Of a DNA stretch of 64,000 nt, positions 35,653 through 44,285 are shown piece by piece. Both the position numbers and the translations under genes were made by a program. Every line of letters begins with the position of its first letter. Position 1 is the first letter of the stretch. The stretch spans positions 1,097,501 through 1,161,500 of the forward strand of contig NZ_CP089538.1 in assembly GCF_021233055.1 (NCBI RefSeq). The letters run 5' to 3'. The stretch is from Spirosoma oryzicola (GTDB lineage Bacteria > Bacteroidota > Bacteroidia > Cytophagales > Spirosomataceae). The notes beneath the pieces were generated by a model. It ran no database searches, had not been told where the DNA came from, and worked only from the letters and a program-made list of their open reading frames with translations.

Positions 35653-38058
35653 ATGTTCAAAAATTACCTTAAAATTGCCTTTCGTACGCTGGCGCGCAGG
35701 CGACTCTACGCCTTGGTTACGCTACTCGGCCTGACGATTGGCATTACGTTTCTGTTACTGATCGCCAATTACATCCAACGTGAACTGACGGTCAACCAAT
35801 CCCTGCGCAATGCCCATCAGCAGTACATTGTGCAGAGCCGGTGGAAGATAACCGGAGTGGGTAATGAGATTGCCACGCTGGCTCCTTTGGGACCTACGCT
35901 AAAGCGACTGTACCCTGATCTGGTGGCCAATTATTACCGCAATTATGGCGTCACGGCCATCGTGTCGAATGGGCAAACCCATTTCCGCGAGTCGGTGCAG
36001 GTGGGCGACTCCACATTACTCGCCATGTACGGGTTTCCACTGGCGTATGGCGATCCGCGAACGGCGCTTCGCGATCCTAACTCAATCGTTGTTACGACCG
36101 CATTGGCTCAGAAGTATTTTGGGCAAACCAACGTACTTGGGCGGCAGCTGGTCATGCAAACGCCGAGGGCGGGCAAACAGCTTTTTACCGTTACGGGCGT
36201 GCTTCAGGAGTTGCCCGCCAACAGCGTTACGCACCTATTCGATCAGGGTGGTCAGGCGTTTATTCCGATGCGTAACTTCGGGTATTTCTCCGACGAAACA
36301 GCTTTGACGTTGTGGGATAACTGGGCTCTTGTTTCTTACCTCGAATTAAAGCCCGGTATCACGGAGCAACAGCTAAATCGGGCGGCAGCACAAACGATAA
36401 AAGCCTATGCTCCGCCGGAGGTTCAGAAAAATTTACAGGCTTATGCGAGCCCTTTACGGACCTATCATCTGAAAGCAAACAATGGGCTGATCGAGAAAAT
36501 GGTATTGACCCTGGCGCTCGTCGCGTTATTTATCCTGCTGATGGCCGTCGTCAATTTTGTTAACATCACCATTGGCATGTCGGCTTCGCGGGTACGTGAA
36601 ATCGGTGTTCGCAAGGCGCTGGGCGGACTGAAAAAACAGCTTGTTGGTCAGTTTCTAACCGAAGTGCTGCTGTTGACCGCTGGCGCTACGGTGCTGTCGT
36701 TGGTCTGCCATGAGCTGTTTCGACCGCTGTTTGCCAGTTTGCTTGATAAGCCCCTTCTCTCGCTGATCGACTGGTCGCCAGTTGCCTGGCTGGTTCTACT
36801 GGGAGCAATCGCTTTCGTTACCCTACTGGCGGGCAGTTACCCCGCATTCGTCTTGTCGGCATTGCCCTCGGTCGAGTCGCTGAAAGGTCGGCTGACCCGT
36901 TCCTTACGGGGTGGCGTTGGCCTGCGTCGGACCCTGATCGTTTTTCAATTTTCCGTTGCGGTATGCGTGGCCGTGGGTGCTTTGATCATTGGGCGGCAGG
37001 TTACGTTTTTCTTTACCAAAGAACTGGGTTATCAGAAAGAGCAGGTCATGACCGTAGCATCCGTACCGCGCGACTGGTCGCCGGAGGGGGTTTGCCGGAT
37101 GGAGAACGCCAGAAACCAACTGGCTCGTATTGCGGGCGTTGCGGACGTAAGTTTCTCGTTTGAAATTCCTGACGGAGCGAGCAACGGTAGCGTCAGCGTG
37201 TTTCCGCAGGGGGGCGACAGTACACAGGCCGTAACCGCTACGGCGCTGGCAACCGACGAGCAATTCGCGCAAACCTACGGGCTGCAACTCAAAGCGGGAC
37301 AGTTTTTTACCGGCGGTAGCCGCGACTCGCTAAACGTTGTCCTGAACGAGTCAGGAGCGAAGGCGCTGGGCTGGCTTAACCCAGTGAAGGCGGTAGGGCA
37401 GTTTGTTCGGTTCCGGGGCGAAGCGTTTCAGGTGGCTGGCGTGCTGAGCGATTTTCATTTCGGCTCGCTACACGATGCTATCCGGCCACTGGTTATCACC
37501 TCCGTTCGGAAAGACCCGATCTATCGCTATTTCTCGTTTAAACTCGCTACTCACCAGTTGCCCGAAACCGTGGCCGCTGTTGAACAAGCGTGGTCGCAGC
37601 TCTTCCCTGATTCGCCTTTTGAATATGCGTTCATGGACGATACGCTTCAAAAGCTGTACAGGACCGAACTGCAACTGAAAAAAGCGTCCTCGCTGGCAAC
37701 CGTACTGGCACTCGTCATTGTGCTCCTGGGCGTATGGGGTCTGGTGTCGCTCAACGTTACCCGGCGGACCAAAGAGATCGGTATTCGGAAAACGCTGGGC
37801 GCATCAACGCTGGGTATTGTCAACCTGTTCGTTGGTGAGTTTGCATTGATTCTGCTGATTGCCAATGTCATTGCCTGGCCGCTGGCGTATTACTTCCTGG
37901 GCGGATGGTTAGCTGAGTTTGCCTACCGCATCGAACTGTCGTGGTTGCCGTTTGCGGGCGTGGCGGGTGCGCTGGTTTTTCTGACGGGCCTGGTAATCAG
38001 TACCCAGGCGATCCGGGCTGCGCTGGTGAATCCGGTCAAAAGTCTGCGTAGCGAATAG
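35653..38058 (+). CDS. ABC transporter permease, divergent (801 aa)
   Basis: The start is set at the ATG at 35653 (MFKNYLKIAF), since the in-frame start at 35611 lies in the promoter. This is the most divergent permease of the array. The first coupling motif is RVREIGVRKALGG at 313, preceded by LMAVVNFVNITIGMSA. The second is RTKEIGIRKTLGA at 705. The nearly invariant CLGLFGL of the sixth membrane segment is replaced by LLGVWGL, with no cysteine. The tail is still NPVKSLRSE. It appears to be a one-gene unit with its own promoter. Confidence 0.93.
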   Translation: MFKNYLKIAFRTLARRRLYALVTLLGLTIGITFLLLIANYIQRELTVNQSLRNAHQQYIVQSRWKITGVGNEIATLAPLGPTLKRLYPDLVANYYRNYGVTAIVSNGQTHFRESVQVGDSTLLAMYGFPLAYGDPRTALRDPNSIVVTTALAQKYFGQTNVLGRQLVMQTPRAGKQLFTVTGVLQELPANSVTHLFDQGGQAFIPMRNFGYFSDETALTLWDNWALVSYLELKPGITEQQLNRAAAQTIKAYAPPEVQKNLQAYASPLRTYHLKANNGLIEKMVLTLALVALFILLMAVVNFVNITIGMSASRVREIGVRKALGGLKKQLVGQFLTEVLLLTAGATVLSLVCHELFRPLFASLLDKPLLSLIDWSPVAWLVLLGAIAFVTLLAGSYPAFVLSALPSVESLKGRLTRSLRGGVGLRRTLIVFQFSVAVCVAVGALIIGRQVTFFFTKELGYQKEQVMTVASVPRDWSPEGVCRMENARNQLARIAGVADVSFSFEIPDGASNGSVSVFPQGGDSTQAVTATALATDEQFAQTYGLQLKAGQFFTGGSRDSLNVVLNESGAKALGWLNPVKAVGQFVRFRGEAFQVAGVLSDFHFGSLHDAIRPLVITSVRKDPIYRYFSFKLATHQLPETVAAVEQAWSQLFPDSPFEYAFMDDTLQKLYRTELQLKKASSLATVLALVIVLLGVWGLVSLNVTRRTKEIGIRKTLGASTLGIVNLFVGEFALILLIANVIAWPLAYYFLGGWLAEFAYRIELSWLPFAGVAGALVFLTGLVISTQAIRAALVNPVKSLRSE

Positions 38059-38082
38059 ACACGCCCTTTGGTATTCGGGCAC

Positions 38083-38121
38083 TGTCCGCAAGTGGTCAAA
38101 AAAAGCGTCCATTTGCGGACA
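38083..38121 (+). promoter_or_regulatory. Tandem enhancer-type palindromes, set C
   Basis: Sites are 38083-38098 (TGTCC, six bases, GGTCA) and 38106-38121 (CGTCC, six bases, GGACA). Their starts are 23 bp apart. The centre of the second is about 62 bp before the -24 GG of the promoter at 38173, the same distance as in set B. Confidence 0.6.
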
Positions 38122-38172
38122 ATAAGGGAGTCATTGATTTAGTATATCGCTGATCAATAGATTCTTATGTTT

Positions 38173-38189
38173 TTGGTATGCCGTTTGGG
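38173..38189 (+). promoter_or_regulatory. Sigma-54-like promoter of the permease at 38227
   Basis: TTGGTATG, four bases, then TTGGG fits the -24/-12 spacing. It has T for C at two -24 positions and GG for GC at -12, so it is the weakest of the three. The predicted start near 38199 is 28 bases before the start codon. Confidence 0.42.
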
Positions 38190-38226
38190 ACAAAGGTTGT
38201 AACGCTATACCTAAACGAAGCGATCT

Positions 38227-40611
38227 ATGCTACGCAACTACCTGAAAATAACTGTCCGGACACTCTGGAAAAACAAATTGTTCAGCGGTCTGAACGTCGT
38301 CGGTTTAGGAATTGGTATGGCAGCCGTATGGCTGATGGTGTTGTACGTGGTCGATGAACTGAGCTACGACCGGTTTCATGCGAAAGCCGATCGAATCGTG
38401 CGGGTGGTTCAGCACGCGCAGTGGTCGGGTGGGAATCTCAATCTGGCCGTGACTTCGGCTCCGTATGCACCGGCCCTGCAAGCCGATTACCCGGACGTTG
38501 AGAAAACCGTTCGGTTCCATCCCGAAGGCGGGGGGACGATTACGTTCAAGGACAAGAAAATGGACGTACCCAACATCTTCTTCACCGACCCGACGGTGTT
38601 CGACGTATTTACGTTTCCGTTTCTGTACGGCGATCCGGCTACGTCACTAAGCAAACCGCAAAGCATTGTGCTGACTAAAAGCGTCGCCGAGAGTCTGTTT
38701 GGCGATGCGGGCAAAGCCGTTGGAAACGTGGTTGAATTCAGCAATCATTTTCCCAACACGGTAACGGGGGTTGTCGAGGATGTACCGGCTAACTCGCATT
38801 TGCAGTTCAGGGCGTTACGGTCCCTTCCCGATAAATACACGAGTGGCTGGCAAAACTTTGAGTTGTACACGTATCTGCTGCTTCGCGAGGGTAGCGATTA
38901 TCGGACGCTGGAAGCTAAACTGCCCGGTTTTTTCCAGAAATACATCCGGAAAGAAATGGGTGAAGTCGATTATCGGATGGAGCTTCAACCGCTTACGTCT
39001 ATTCACCTGCACTCGCATCTGGATTACGAAACCAGTCCAAACGGCAATGTGGCTACCGTGTCGATATTCAGCGTTGTGGCGGGGCTGATTCTGGTGATTG
39101 CCTGCATCAATTACGTGAACCTGTACACCGCCCGCTCCCTCAAACGAACTCGCGAGGTGGGTGTTCGGAAGGCCATTGGTTCGCACCGGCTGCAACTGAT
39201 CGGACAGTTTCTAACGGAGTCGATGCTGATGGCCTGGCTGGCGGGACTGGTTAGTATTGGGCTGGTAACGACGGCTCTGCCTTATTTCAATCAGTTGGCC
39301 GATAAGAAGTTATCCGTCGGTGGGGTGAGTGATTTATTGCTAGCGGCTACCCTGTTTTCCGTATTGATTGGGGCGTTGAGCGGTTTGTATCCGGCCCTGG
39401 TGTTGTCGAACTTTCGACCGGTAGCCGCACTGAAAGGGTTGGTCAGTAATCAGTTGGGAGGCATTACGCTTAAGCAATCGCTGGTGGTGTTTCAGTTCGT
39501 CGCAACCATTGCGCTTATTGCCTGCTCGGGTGTGGTGTATCGACAGATGAACTTTGTGCAGCATAAAGGTCTCGGATTCAACAAAGAGCAGGTGCTTACC
39601 TTCCACATTGACAACGAAGCGGTTCGTCAGCGGGTCGATGCGCTGAAAGAGCGGTTGGTGCAGAATCCCCTTATCGAAAGTGCCTCCGCAGCCAGCAACC
39701 CGATTGGCAACAACAATATTGGCGGATCTGGGATGTTCATCGAGCAAAATGGCGTGATACCTACCCACACGCAGATTGTGCAACGGTTTGCGGTGGATGA
39801 GGACTACCTGAAAACGCTGCAAATAAAGCTGTTGCAAGGACGCACCTTTGCCGGATCATCCAAAAGTGAGCAGGAGAAAAGTGTGCTGATCAACGAAACG
39901 CTGACGAAAGAAATGGGCTGGAACGATCCAATCGGCAAGCGGATCGTCTATTATACGGATGCCGCCAATCACACGGCTGAAGCCCGCGTAGTTGGGGTAG
40001 TGGCCGATTTTCACACGTATTCGCTTCAGCACAAGATCGAGCCACTGGTTTTGCAACTACCTCAACCTGCGGATAAAGATAACCTGTACGTCCGAATCCA
40101 ACCCGCCAAAACCGCCGAAGCGCTGGCGTACATCCGGTCTGTTTACCGAACATTCGATCCAGCCGCTACCCTTGATTTTCACTTTCTTGATGACAACTTC
40201 TCGCAGCAATACAAAGCGGAACAAAAGCAGGGGCAAGTCTTGCTGACGTTTACGATGCTGGCGGTGTTGATTGCCTGCATGGGCTTGTTTGGTCTGGCTG
40301 CATTCGCTGCCGAGCAGCGGACCAAAGAGATCGGGGTTCGCAAAGTGCTGGGCGCGTCGGTGAGTAGCATTGTCCTGTTGCTCTCGCGTGATTTGCTGAA
40401 GCTGGTAGTGATCGCTCTAGTTGTAGCTACGCCCATTGCCTGGTACGTTATGAATCGCTGGCTTCAGGATTTTGCCTACAAAGTGAATCTGGAGTGGTGG
40501 GTGTTTACCGCAGCGGGACTATTGGCGGTTGGCATCGCGTTGTTGACCGTTAGTTTCCAAAGCGTCCGGGCGGCTCTAACTAATCCGGTGACCTCGTTAC
40601 GGTCGGAATAG
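38227..40611 (+). CDS. ABC transporter permease (794 aa)
   Basis: A two-half permease with DELSYDRFH at the start of the first periplasmic domain. The coupling motifs are RTREVGVRKAIGS at 307 and RTKEIGVRKVLGA at 698. The sixth membrane segment reads CMGLFGLAAFAAEQ. The tail is NPVTSLRSE (Thr replaces Lys). It stands alone between spacers, with paired palindromes and a sigma-54-like promoter upstream and another promoter downstream, so it is probably a single-gene unit. Confidence 0.95.
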   Translation: MLRNYLKITVRTLWKNKLFSGLNVVGLGIGMAAVWLMVLYVVDELSYDRFHAKADRIVRVVQHAQWSGGNLNLAVTSAPYAPALQADYPDVEKTVRFHPEGGGTITFKDKKMDVPNIFFTDPTVFDVFTFPFLYGDPATSLSKPQSIVLTKSVAESLFGDAGKAVGNVVEFSNHFPNTVTGVVEDVPANSHLQFRALRSLPDKYTSGWQNFELYTYLLLREGSDYRTLEAKLPGFFQKYIRKEMGEVDYRMELQPLTSIHLHSHLDYETSPNGNVATVSIFSVVAGLILVIACINYVNLYTARSLKRTREVGVRKAIGSHRLQLIGQFLTESMLMAWLAGLVSIGLVTTALPYFNQLADKKLSVGGVSDLLLAATLFSVLIGALSGLYPALVLSNFRPVAALKGLVSNQLGGITLKQSLVVFQFVATIALIACSGVVYRQMNFVQHKGLGFNKEQVLTFHIDNEAVRQRVDALKERLVQNPLIESASAASNPIGNNNIGGSGMFIEQNGVIPTHTQIVQRFAVDEDYLKTLQIKLLQGRTFAGSSKSEQEKSVLINETLTKEMGWNDPIGKRIVYYTDAANHTAEARVVGVVADFHTYSLQHKIEPLVLQLPQPADKDNLYVRIQPAKTAEALAYIRSVYRTFDPAATLDFHFLDDNFSQQYKAEQKQGQVLLTFTMLAVLIACMGLFGLAAFAAEQRTKEIGVRKVLGASVSSIVLLLSRDLLKLVVIALVVATPIAWYVMNRWLQDFAYKVNLEWWVFTAAGLLAVGIALLTVSFQSVRAALTNPVTSLRSE

Positions 40612-40626
40612 AGCCGCCCCGTAACC

Positions 40627-40672
40627 TTAACTTTTTTTAACGGGGCTGTTTTCATAGGCGTACGTACCTTGA
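40627..40672 (+). promoter_or_regulatory. Housekeeping-type promoter, copy 2
   Basis: TTAAC (40627-40631) and a run ending TTTTTTTAAC (40632-40641) are followed by 23 bases and TACCTTGA (40665-40672). The ATG at 40696 is 24 bases further on. An in-frame TTG at 40669 falls within the -7 box, so it is unlikely to be the start codon. A short 7-bp stem (40616-40622 with 40640-40646) overlaps the upstream part and may terminate the preceding gene. Confidence 0.55.
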
Positions 40673-40695
40673 TCGACAATCACTTACAAACGGTC

Positions 40696-43050
40696 ATGGT
40701 CAAAAATTATCTGCTAATCGCCTTCCGGAATCTTCGGCGGAACAAACTCTATACCGGCATCAACGTAGGTGGGCTGGCCATCGGACTGGCCGCCTGCCTG
40801 CTCATGGTGCTGTACGTGAATCACGAATTTTCGTACGATTCCTTCCAGCCAAAAGCGGCCCGAATTGCGCGCGTAACCACGGGGATGAAAACGCCCGAAT
40901 CGTGGTTTTCGCTCGGTGCTAGTCCGATGTTGCTGGCGGATGTGCTCAACCGGGATTACCCGGAAGTAGAAAAAGCGGTTCGGTTTCGAATGACGGCCGC
41001 GACGGTACAAACTGAAAACAAACTGGCCAGTGAAAGCGACGTGTACTACGCCGACAGTACTATTTTCGCGGTGTTTGCCTTTGATTTTTTAGCGGGAAAT
41101 CCGGCAAAAGCGTTGGTAAATCCCAACAGTGCCGTTGTAAGCGAAACGTTTGCCAACAAATACCTGGGGCGTACCGATGTATTGGGGCAGCCGATCCGGA
41201 TCAACCGGGAGACCTACCAGATTACGGGGGTCATGGCAGATCTGCCCAGCAATACCGATCTGCCCTTTACGGCGTTGTTGTCCAAAACGTTTCCGCCGAC
41301 CACGACCTGGCTAGCCGACGATTTTCCGGCGTATACGTACGTGCTTTTCCGCGACCGGCCTGGCGACCTGACCAGCTTCAACAAAAAACTGACGCGCATT
41401 GCCCAATCGTACGTTAATCCCGAACTGAAAAAGATGGATGCCGAGGGCTACTTCGTCAATTTCACGGCGGAAATGCTGGAAGATGTTCATTACAGCCAGG
41501 GCAAGCTGGAGGATACGCCGAAGGGCAACAAGCAATACATCTACCTGTTCGTTTTTCTGGCGGCTTTCGTGCTCGTCGTTGCCTTGCTGAATTACATTAA
41601 CCTGCTGACGGCGAAAGCCACCGAGCGAGCCAAAGAAGTGGGTATTCGGAAAGCCAACGGCGCGTTGCGTAACCAACTAATCGCTCAGTTTCTCTTGGAA
41701 TCGTTTCTGATGAGCGGACTGGCTCTTTTGGGAGCGGGCAGCCTGCTGCTACTGAGCATCCCGTTTTTTAACCAGTTGCTGAGCATCCGGCTGGTTTTCT
41801 CCTGGCAGGAACTGGTCATACTGATTAGTTGTACGTGGCTGCTGATAACGGTGCTGGGTGGTTTGTACCCTGCATTTGTGATGGCGGGTTACCGACCGGA
41901 GGTGGTGCTGAAAGGAAGGCTGAGTGGCTACGGAAGTGGGTTGTGGGTACGAAAAACCATTATTGTTTTTCAGTTTACGCTGGCCGTGAGCATGATTGCC
42001 GGGGTACTGATCGTATACCGCCAAATGACATTCATTCAGCAATACGACGTTGGCTTCAACCGGGAAGAGATTCTCAGTGTCTACCTGCCCGACGATTCGA
42101 CGGCGCGTAGCAATGCCCTGGCAATGGCCCATAGTCTGGAAGCGCGCAGTGAGATTGGCTTGTTGACACTCGGGACGGGTTTGGCAAACGGACCAATGGC
42201 TATGGCGTCAACCAACATTCAGACGCAGGGTAAGAAGCGAGAGTTGATGGTCAATTACCTGTTTATCGATGAGCGTTTTTTACCCCTCCTGAACATACGC
42301 TTAAAGGCGGGTCGTAACCTGTCGGCTCGGTCGAAAGCGGATCTGAACGGCGGTTTTCTGGTCAATGAAGCGTTCGTGAAACTGGCCGGCTGGAAAGAAG
42401 GGGTGGGTCAGGCCATTGAAGGCTTTGGTCACAAAGGAAACGTAGTCGGCGTGATCAAAAATTTCAACTACCGCTCCCTGCATAACCCGGTCGAACCGCT
42501 GGTGCTTATCTACAACACGGCACCGGTAAATAACGTGATGATGCGGATAAAGCCCGCAAACCTGACTATCGTAAAAACAATCTGGCAGCGCCATTACCCG
42601 AATTTTCCGTTCGAATACACGTTTCTCGACGACTCGGTTGATGAGCAGTACCGCAAAGATCGGTTGATGATGTCGGTGTTTACCGGGTTTGCCGGACTTA
42701 CGGTGCTGGTTTCCTGCCTGGGGCTGTTTGGACTGGTGGCCTTCACGACCGAACGGCGCACGAAAGAGATTGGTATTCGGAAAGTACTGGGCGCGTCGAT
42801 AACGGGTATCGTGTTGCTGCTTTCCCGCGATTTTCTTAAATTGGTTCTGGTTGCCATCGTGATTGCCAGTCCGTTCATTTATTGGTCGGCGAATCGATGG
42901 CTACAGGAGTTTGCTTTTAAAATCGAGGTGGAGTGGTGGATGTTGGTAGGGGCCGGGCTGATCGCCGTTGGCATTGCGCTCACGACGATTAGTGTTCAGT
43001 CGGTCAAAGCTGCGCTGGTTAATCCAGTGAAAAGTCTGCGAAACGAGTGA
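40696..43050 (+). CDS. ABC transporter permease (784 aa)
   Basis: The start is placed at the ATG at 40696 (MVKNYLLIAF) because of the promoter and the alignment with its paralogues. It is the last permease of the array and the shortest complete one. The coupling motifs are RAKEVGIRKANGA at 311, shared in style with the permease at 4896, and RTKEIGIRKVLGA at 688. The first half reads ALLNYINLLTAKATE, lacking the usual Cys. The tail is SLRNE. It is followed after 27 bases by the PA14-OmpA gene, which might be co-transcribed. Confidence 0.94.
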   Translation: MVKNYLLIAFRNLRRNKLYTGINVGGLAIGLAACLLMVLYVNHEFSYDSFQPKAARIARVTTGMKTPESWFSLGASPMLLADVLNRDYPEVEKAVRFRMTAATVQTENKLASESDVYYADSTIFAVFAFDFLAGNPAKALVNPNSAVVSETFANKYLGRTDVLGQPIRINRETYQITGVMADLPSNTDLPFTALLSKTFPPTTTWLADDFPAYTYVLFRDRPGDLTSFNKKLTRIAQSYVNPELKKMDAEGYFVNFTAEMLEDVHYSQGKLEDTPKGNKQYIYLFVFLAAFVLVVALLNYINLLTAKATERAKEVGIRKANGALRNQLIAQFLLESFLMSGLALLGAGSLLLLSIPFFNQLLSIRLVFSWQELVILISCTWLLITVLGGLYPAFVMAGYRPEVVLKGRLSGYGSGLWVRKTIIVFQFTLAVSMIAGVLIVYRQMTFIQQYDVGFNREEILSVYLPDDSTARSNALAMAHSLEARSEIGLLTLGTGLANGPMAMASTNIQTQGKKRELMVNYLFIDERFLPLLNIRLKAGRNLSARSKADLNGGFLVNEAFVKLAGWKEGVGQAIEGFGHKGNVVGVIKNFNYRSLHNPVEPLVLIYNTAPVNNVMMRIKPANLTIVKTIWQRHYPNFPFEYTFLDDSVDEQYRKDRLMMSVFTGFAGLTVLVSCLGLFGLVAFTTERRTKEIGIRKVLGASITGIVLLLSRDFLKLVLVAIVIASPFIYWSANRWLQEFAFKIEVEWWMLVGAGLIAVGIALTTISVQSVKAALVNPVKSLRNE

Positions 43051-43077
43051 CGAAAACTAGTCAGCGTAGCTTTATCC

Positions 43078-44157
43078 ATGAAACGTGCTTTTACTTTTTT
43101 CGTCATGATGCTTTGGAGCGGACTGGCTAATGCCCAGCCAGGGCTGAAAGGGGAGTACTACAACGGAACCAACTTCGAAAAAAAAGTGGTGACGCGCATC
43201 GACCCAACGATTAGTTTTAACTGGCGGAATCGGAACCCCGCGCCGGGTGTCAATACGTCTTACCACTCCGTTCGTTGGACAGGCAAGTTGTTAGCTCCGT
43301 ACACCGGACGGTACACCTTTTCGGCGAAGGTAGACGATGGCATTCGGCTCTGGGTGGGCAATCAAAAAGTTTTGGACGTGTGGCAGTTGAACGACTCCAA
43401 AAGCTTCACCGGTAGCGTTTCTTTACGCGCAGGCTATTATTACGATCTGCGCGTCGATTACTTTAATGACCTGCTGGAAGGCGAAATCTTCCTGGAATGG
43501 TCAACGCCCGACCCCAAGAAGCAGTTTCCCGATCCGTTTGCGTTCGAACCGGTTGCGGCTCGGTATTTCTGGCAAAAGGCTCCACCGGTAGCTGCCTCAC
43601 CCAAGCCGGTCAACACGATTTCAAAAACACCGTCGGTAAAAGCAGCAGTCGTAGTCAAGGCCAAAGAACCCGTTGTCAAAGCAACGCCTAAGCCTGTCGC
43701 GTCGGTCGCGTCAACGCCGGTTCGTACGGCAAAGTCCGTTACCAAGGCAATGGCGGAACCGAACTCTTCCGAATCCTCATTAACACCAACGACGGAGGCT
43801 ACGTTGACGCTCAGACCCGGCGAAACCGTTGTGCTCCACAATGTTCAGTTTGAGCAGAGTAGCTACGTGTTACTGCCGGAATCGTCGGTAGAGTTAAATA
43901 AACTGGTGCTGGCGCTGAAACAGAACCCGCAGTGGCAACTGGAGATCGGTGGTCATACCGACAATGTGGGCGATGCGCGTCTGAACCGGGCACTGTCTGA
44001 AAACCGGGCGAAAGTAGTGGCTAATTACCTGATTCGCTCTGGCATTGCTGAAGAGCGAATCGACGCAAAGGGATACGGCAGCGCGCAGCCGATTGCGGAT
44101 AACACGAACGAAATGGAGCGCCTGAAAAACCGGCGGGTAACGATTCGGATTCGGTAG
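43078..44157 (+). CDS. PA14-OmpA outer-membrane-associated protein
   Basis: This 359-residue protein has a signal peptide (about 1-20, ending ANAQ), then a PA14-type beta domain (about 22-145; motifs GLKGEYYNGTNF, YTFSAKVDDGIRLWVGNQ, YYYDLRVDY) and a Lys/Pro/Ala/Val-rich linker (about 165-245). A C-terminal OmpA peptidoglycan-binding domain (about 250-359) carries GGHTDNVGDARLN, LSENRAKVV and KNRRV. PA14 domains usually bind carbohydrate, and OmpA domains bind diaminopimelate in peptidoglycan, so it likely anchors a glycan-binding module at the envelope. It starts 27 bases after the last permease. A possible -7 box (TAGCTTTA, 43067-43074) is just upstream. Confidence 0.88.
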   Translation: MKRAFTFFVMMLWSGLANAQPGLKGEYYNGTNFEKKVVTRIDPTISFNWRNRNPAPGVNTSYHSVRWTGKLLAPYTGRYTFSAKVDDGIRLWVGNQKVLDVWQLNDSKSFTGSVSLRAGYYYDLRVDYFNDLLEGEIFLEWSTPDPKKQFPDPFAFEPVAARYFWQKAPPVAASPKPVNTISKTPSVKAAVVVKAKEPVVKATPKPVASVASTPVRTAKSVTKAMAEPNSSESSLTPTTEATLTLRPGETVVLHNVQFEQSSYVLLPESSVELNKLVLALKQNPQWQLEIGGHTDNVGDARLNRALSENRAKVVANYLIRSGIAEERIDAKGYGSAQPIADNTNEMERLKNRRVTIRIR

Positions 44158-44173
44158 CATGACTTTATGCGCT

Positions 44174-44240
44174 AAGGTTGCGACGGTTCATGCTGTATGA
44201 CGAAACACGAATCAGAAAATCTTTGGAACCGTGCAACCTT
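44174..44240. repeat. Interrupted stem between ompA-like and DUF4097 genes
   Basis: Eight plus six base pairs form between 44174-44189 and 44226-44240 with a small internal bulge and a 36-base loop. There is no T-run. It may be a weak terminator or a structured leader for the next gene. Confidence 0.4.
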
Positions 44241-44285
44241 GGCAACGACAACCGCATCTTTAGGCTATAAACCACAACAAACCTT

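Noticed and set aside
2..43050. A complete MacAB-TolC efflux pump
   Set aside because: There is no ATPase domain (no Walker A or ABC signature), no MacA/HlyD adaptor and no TolC gene in the array; only the permease domains are present.
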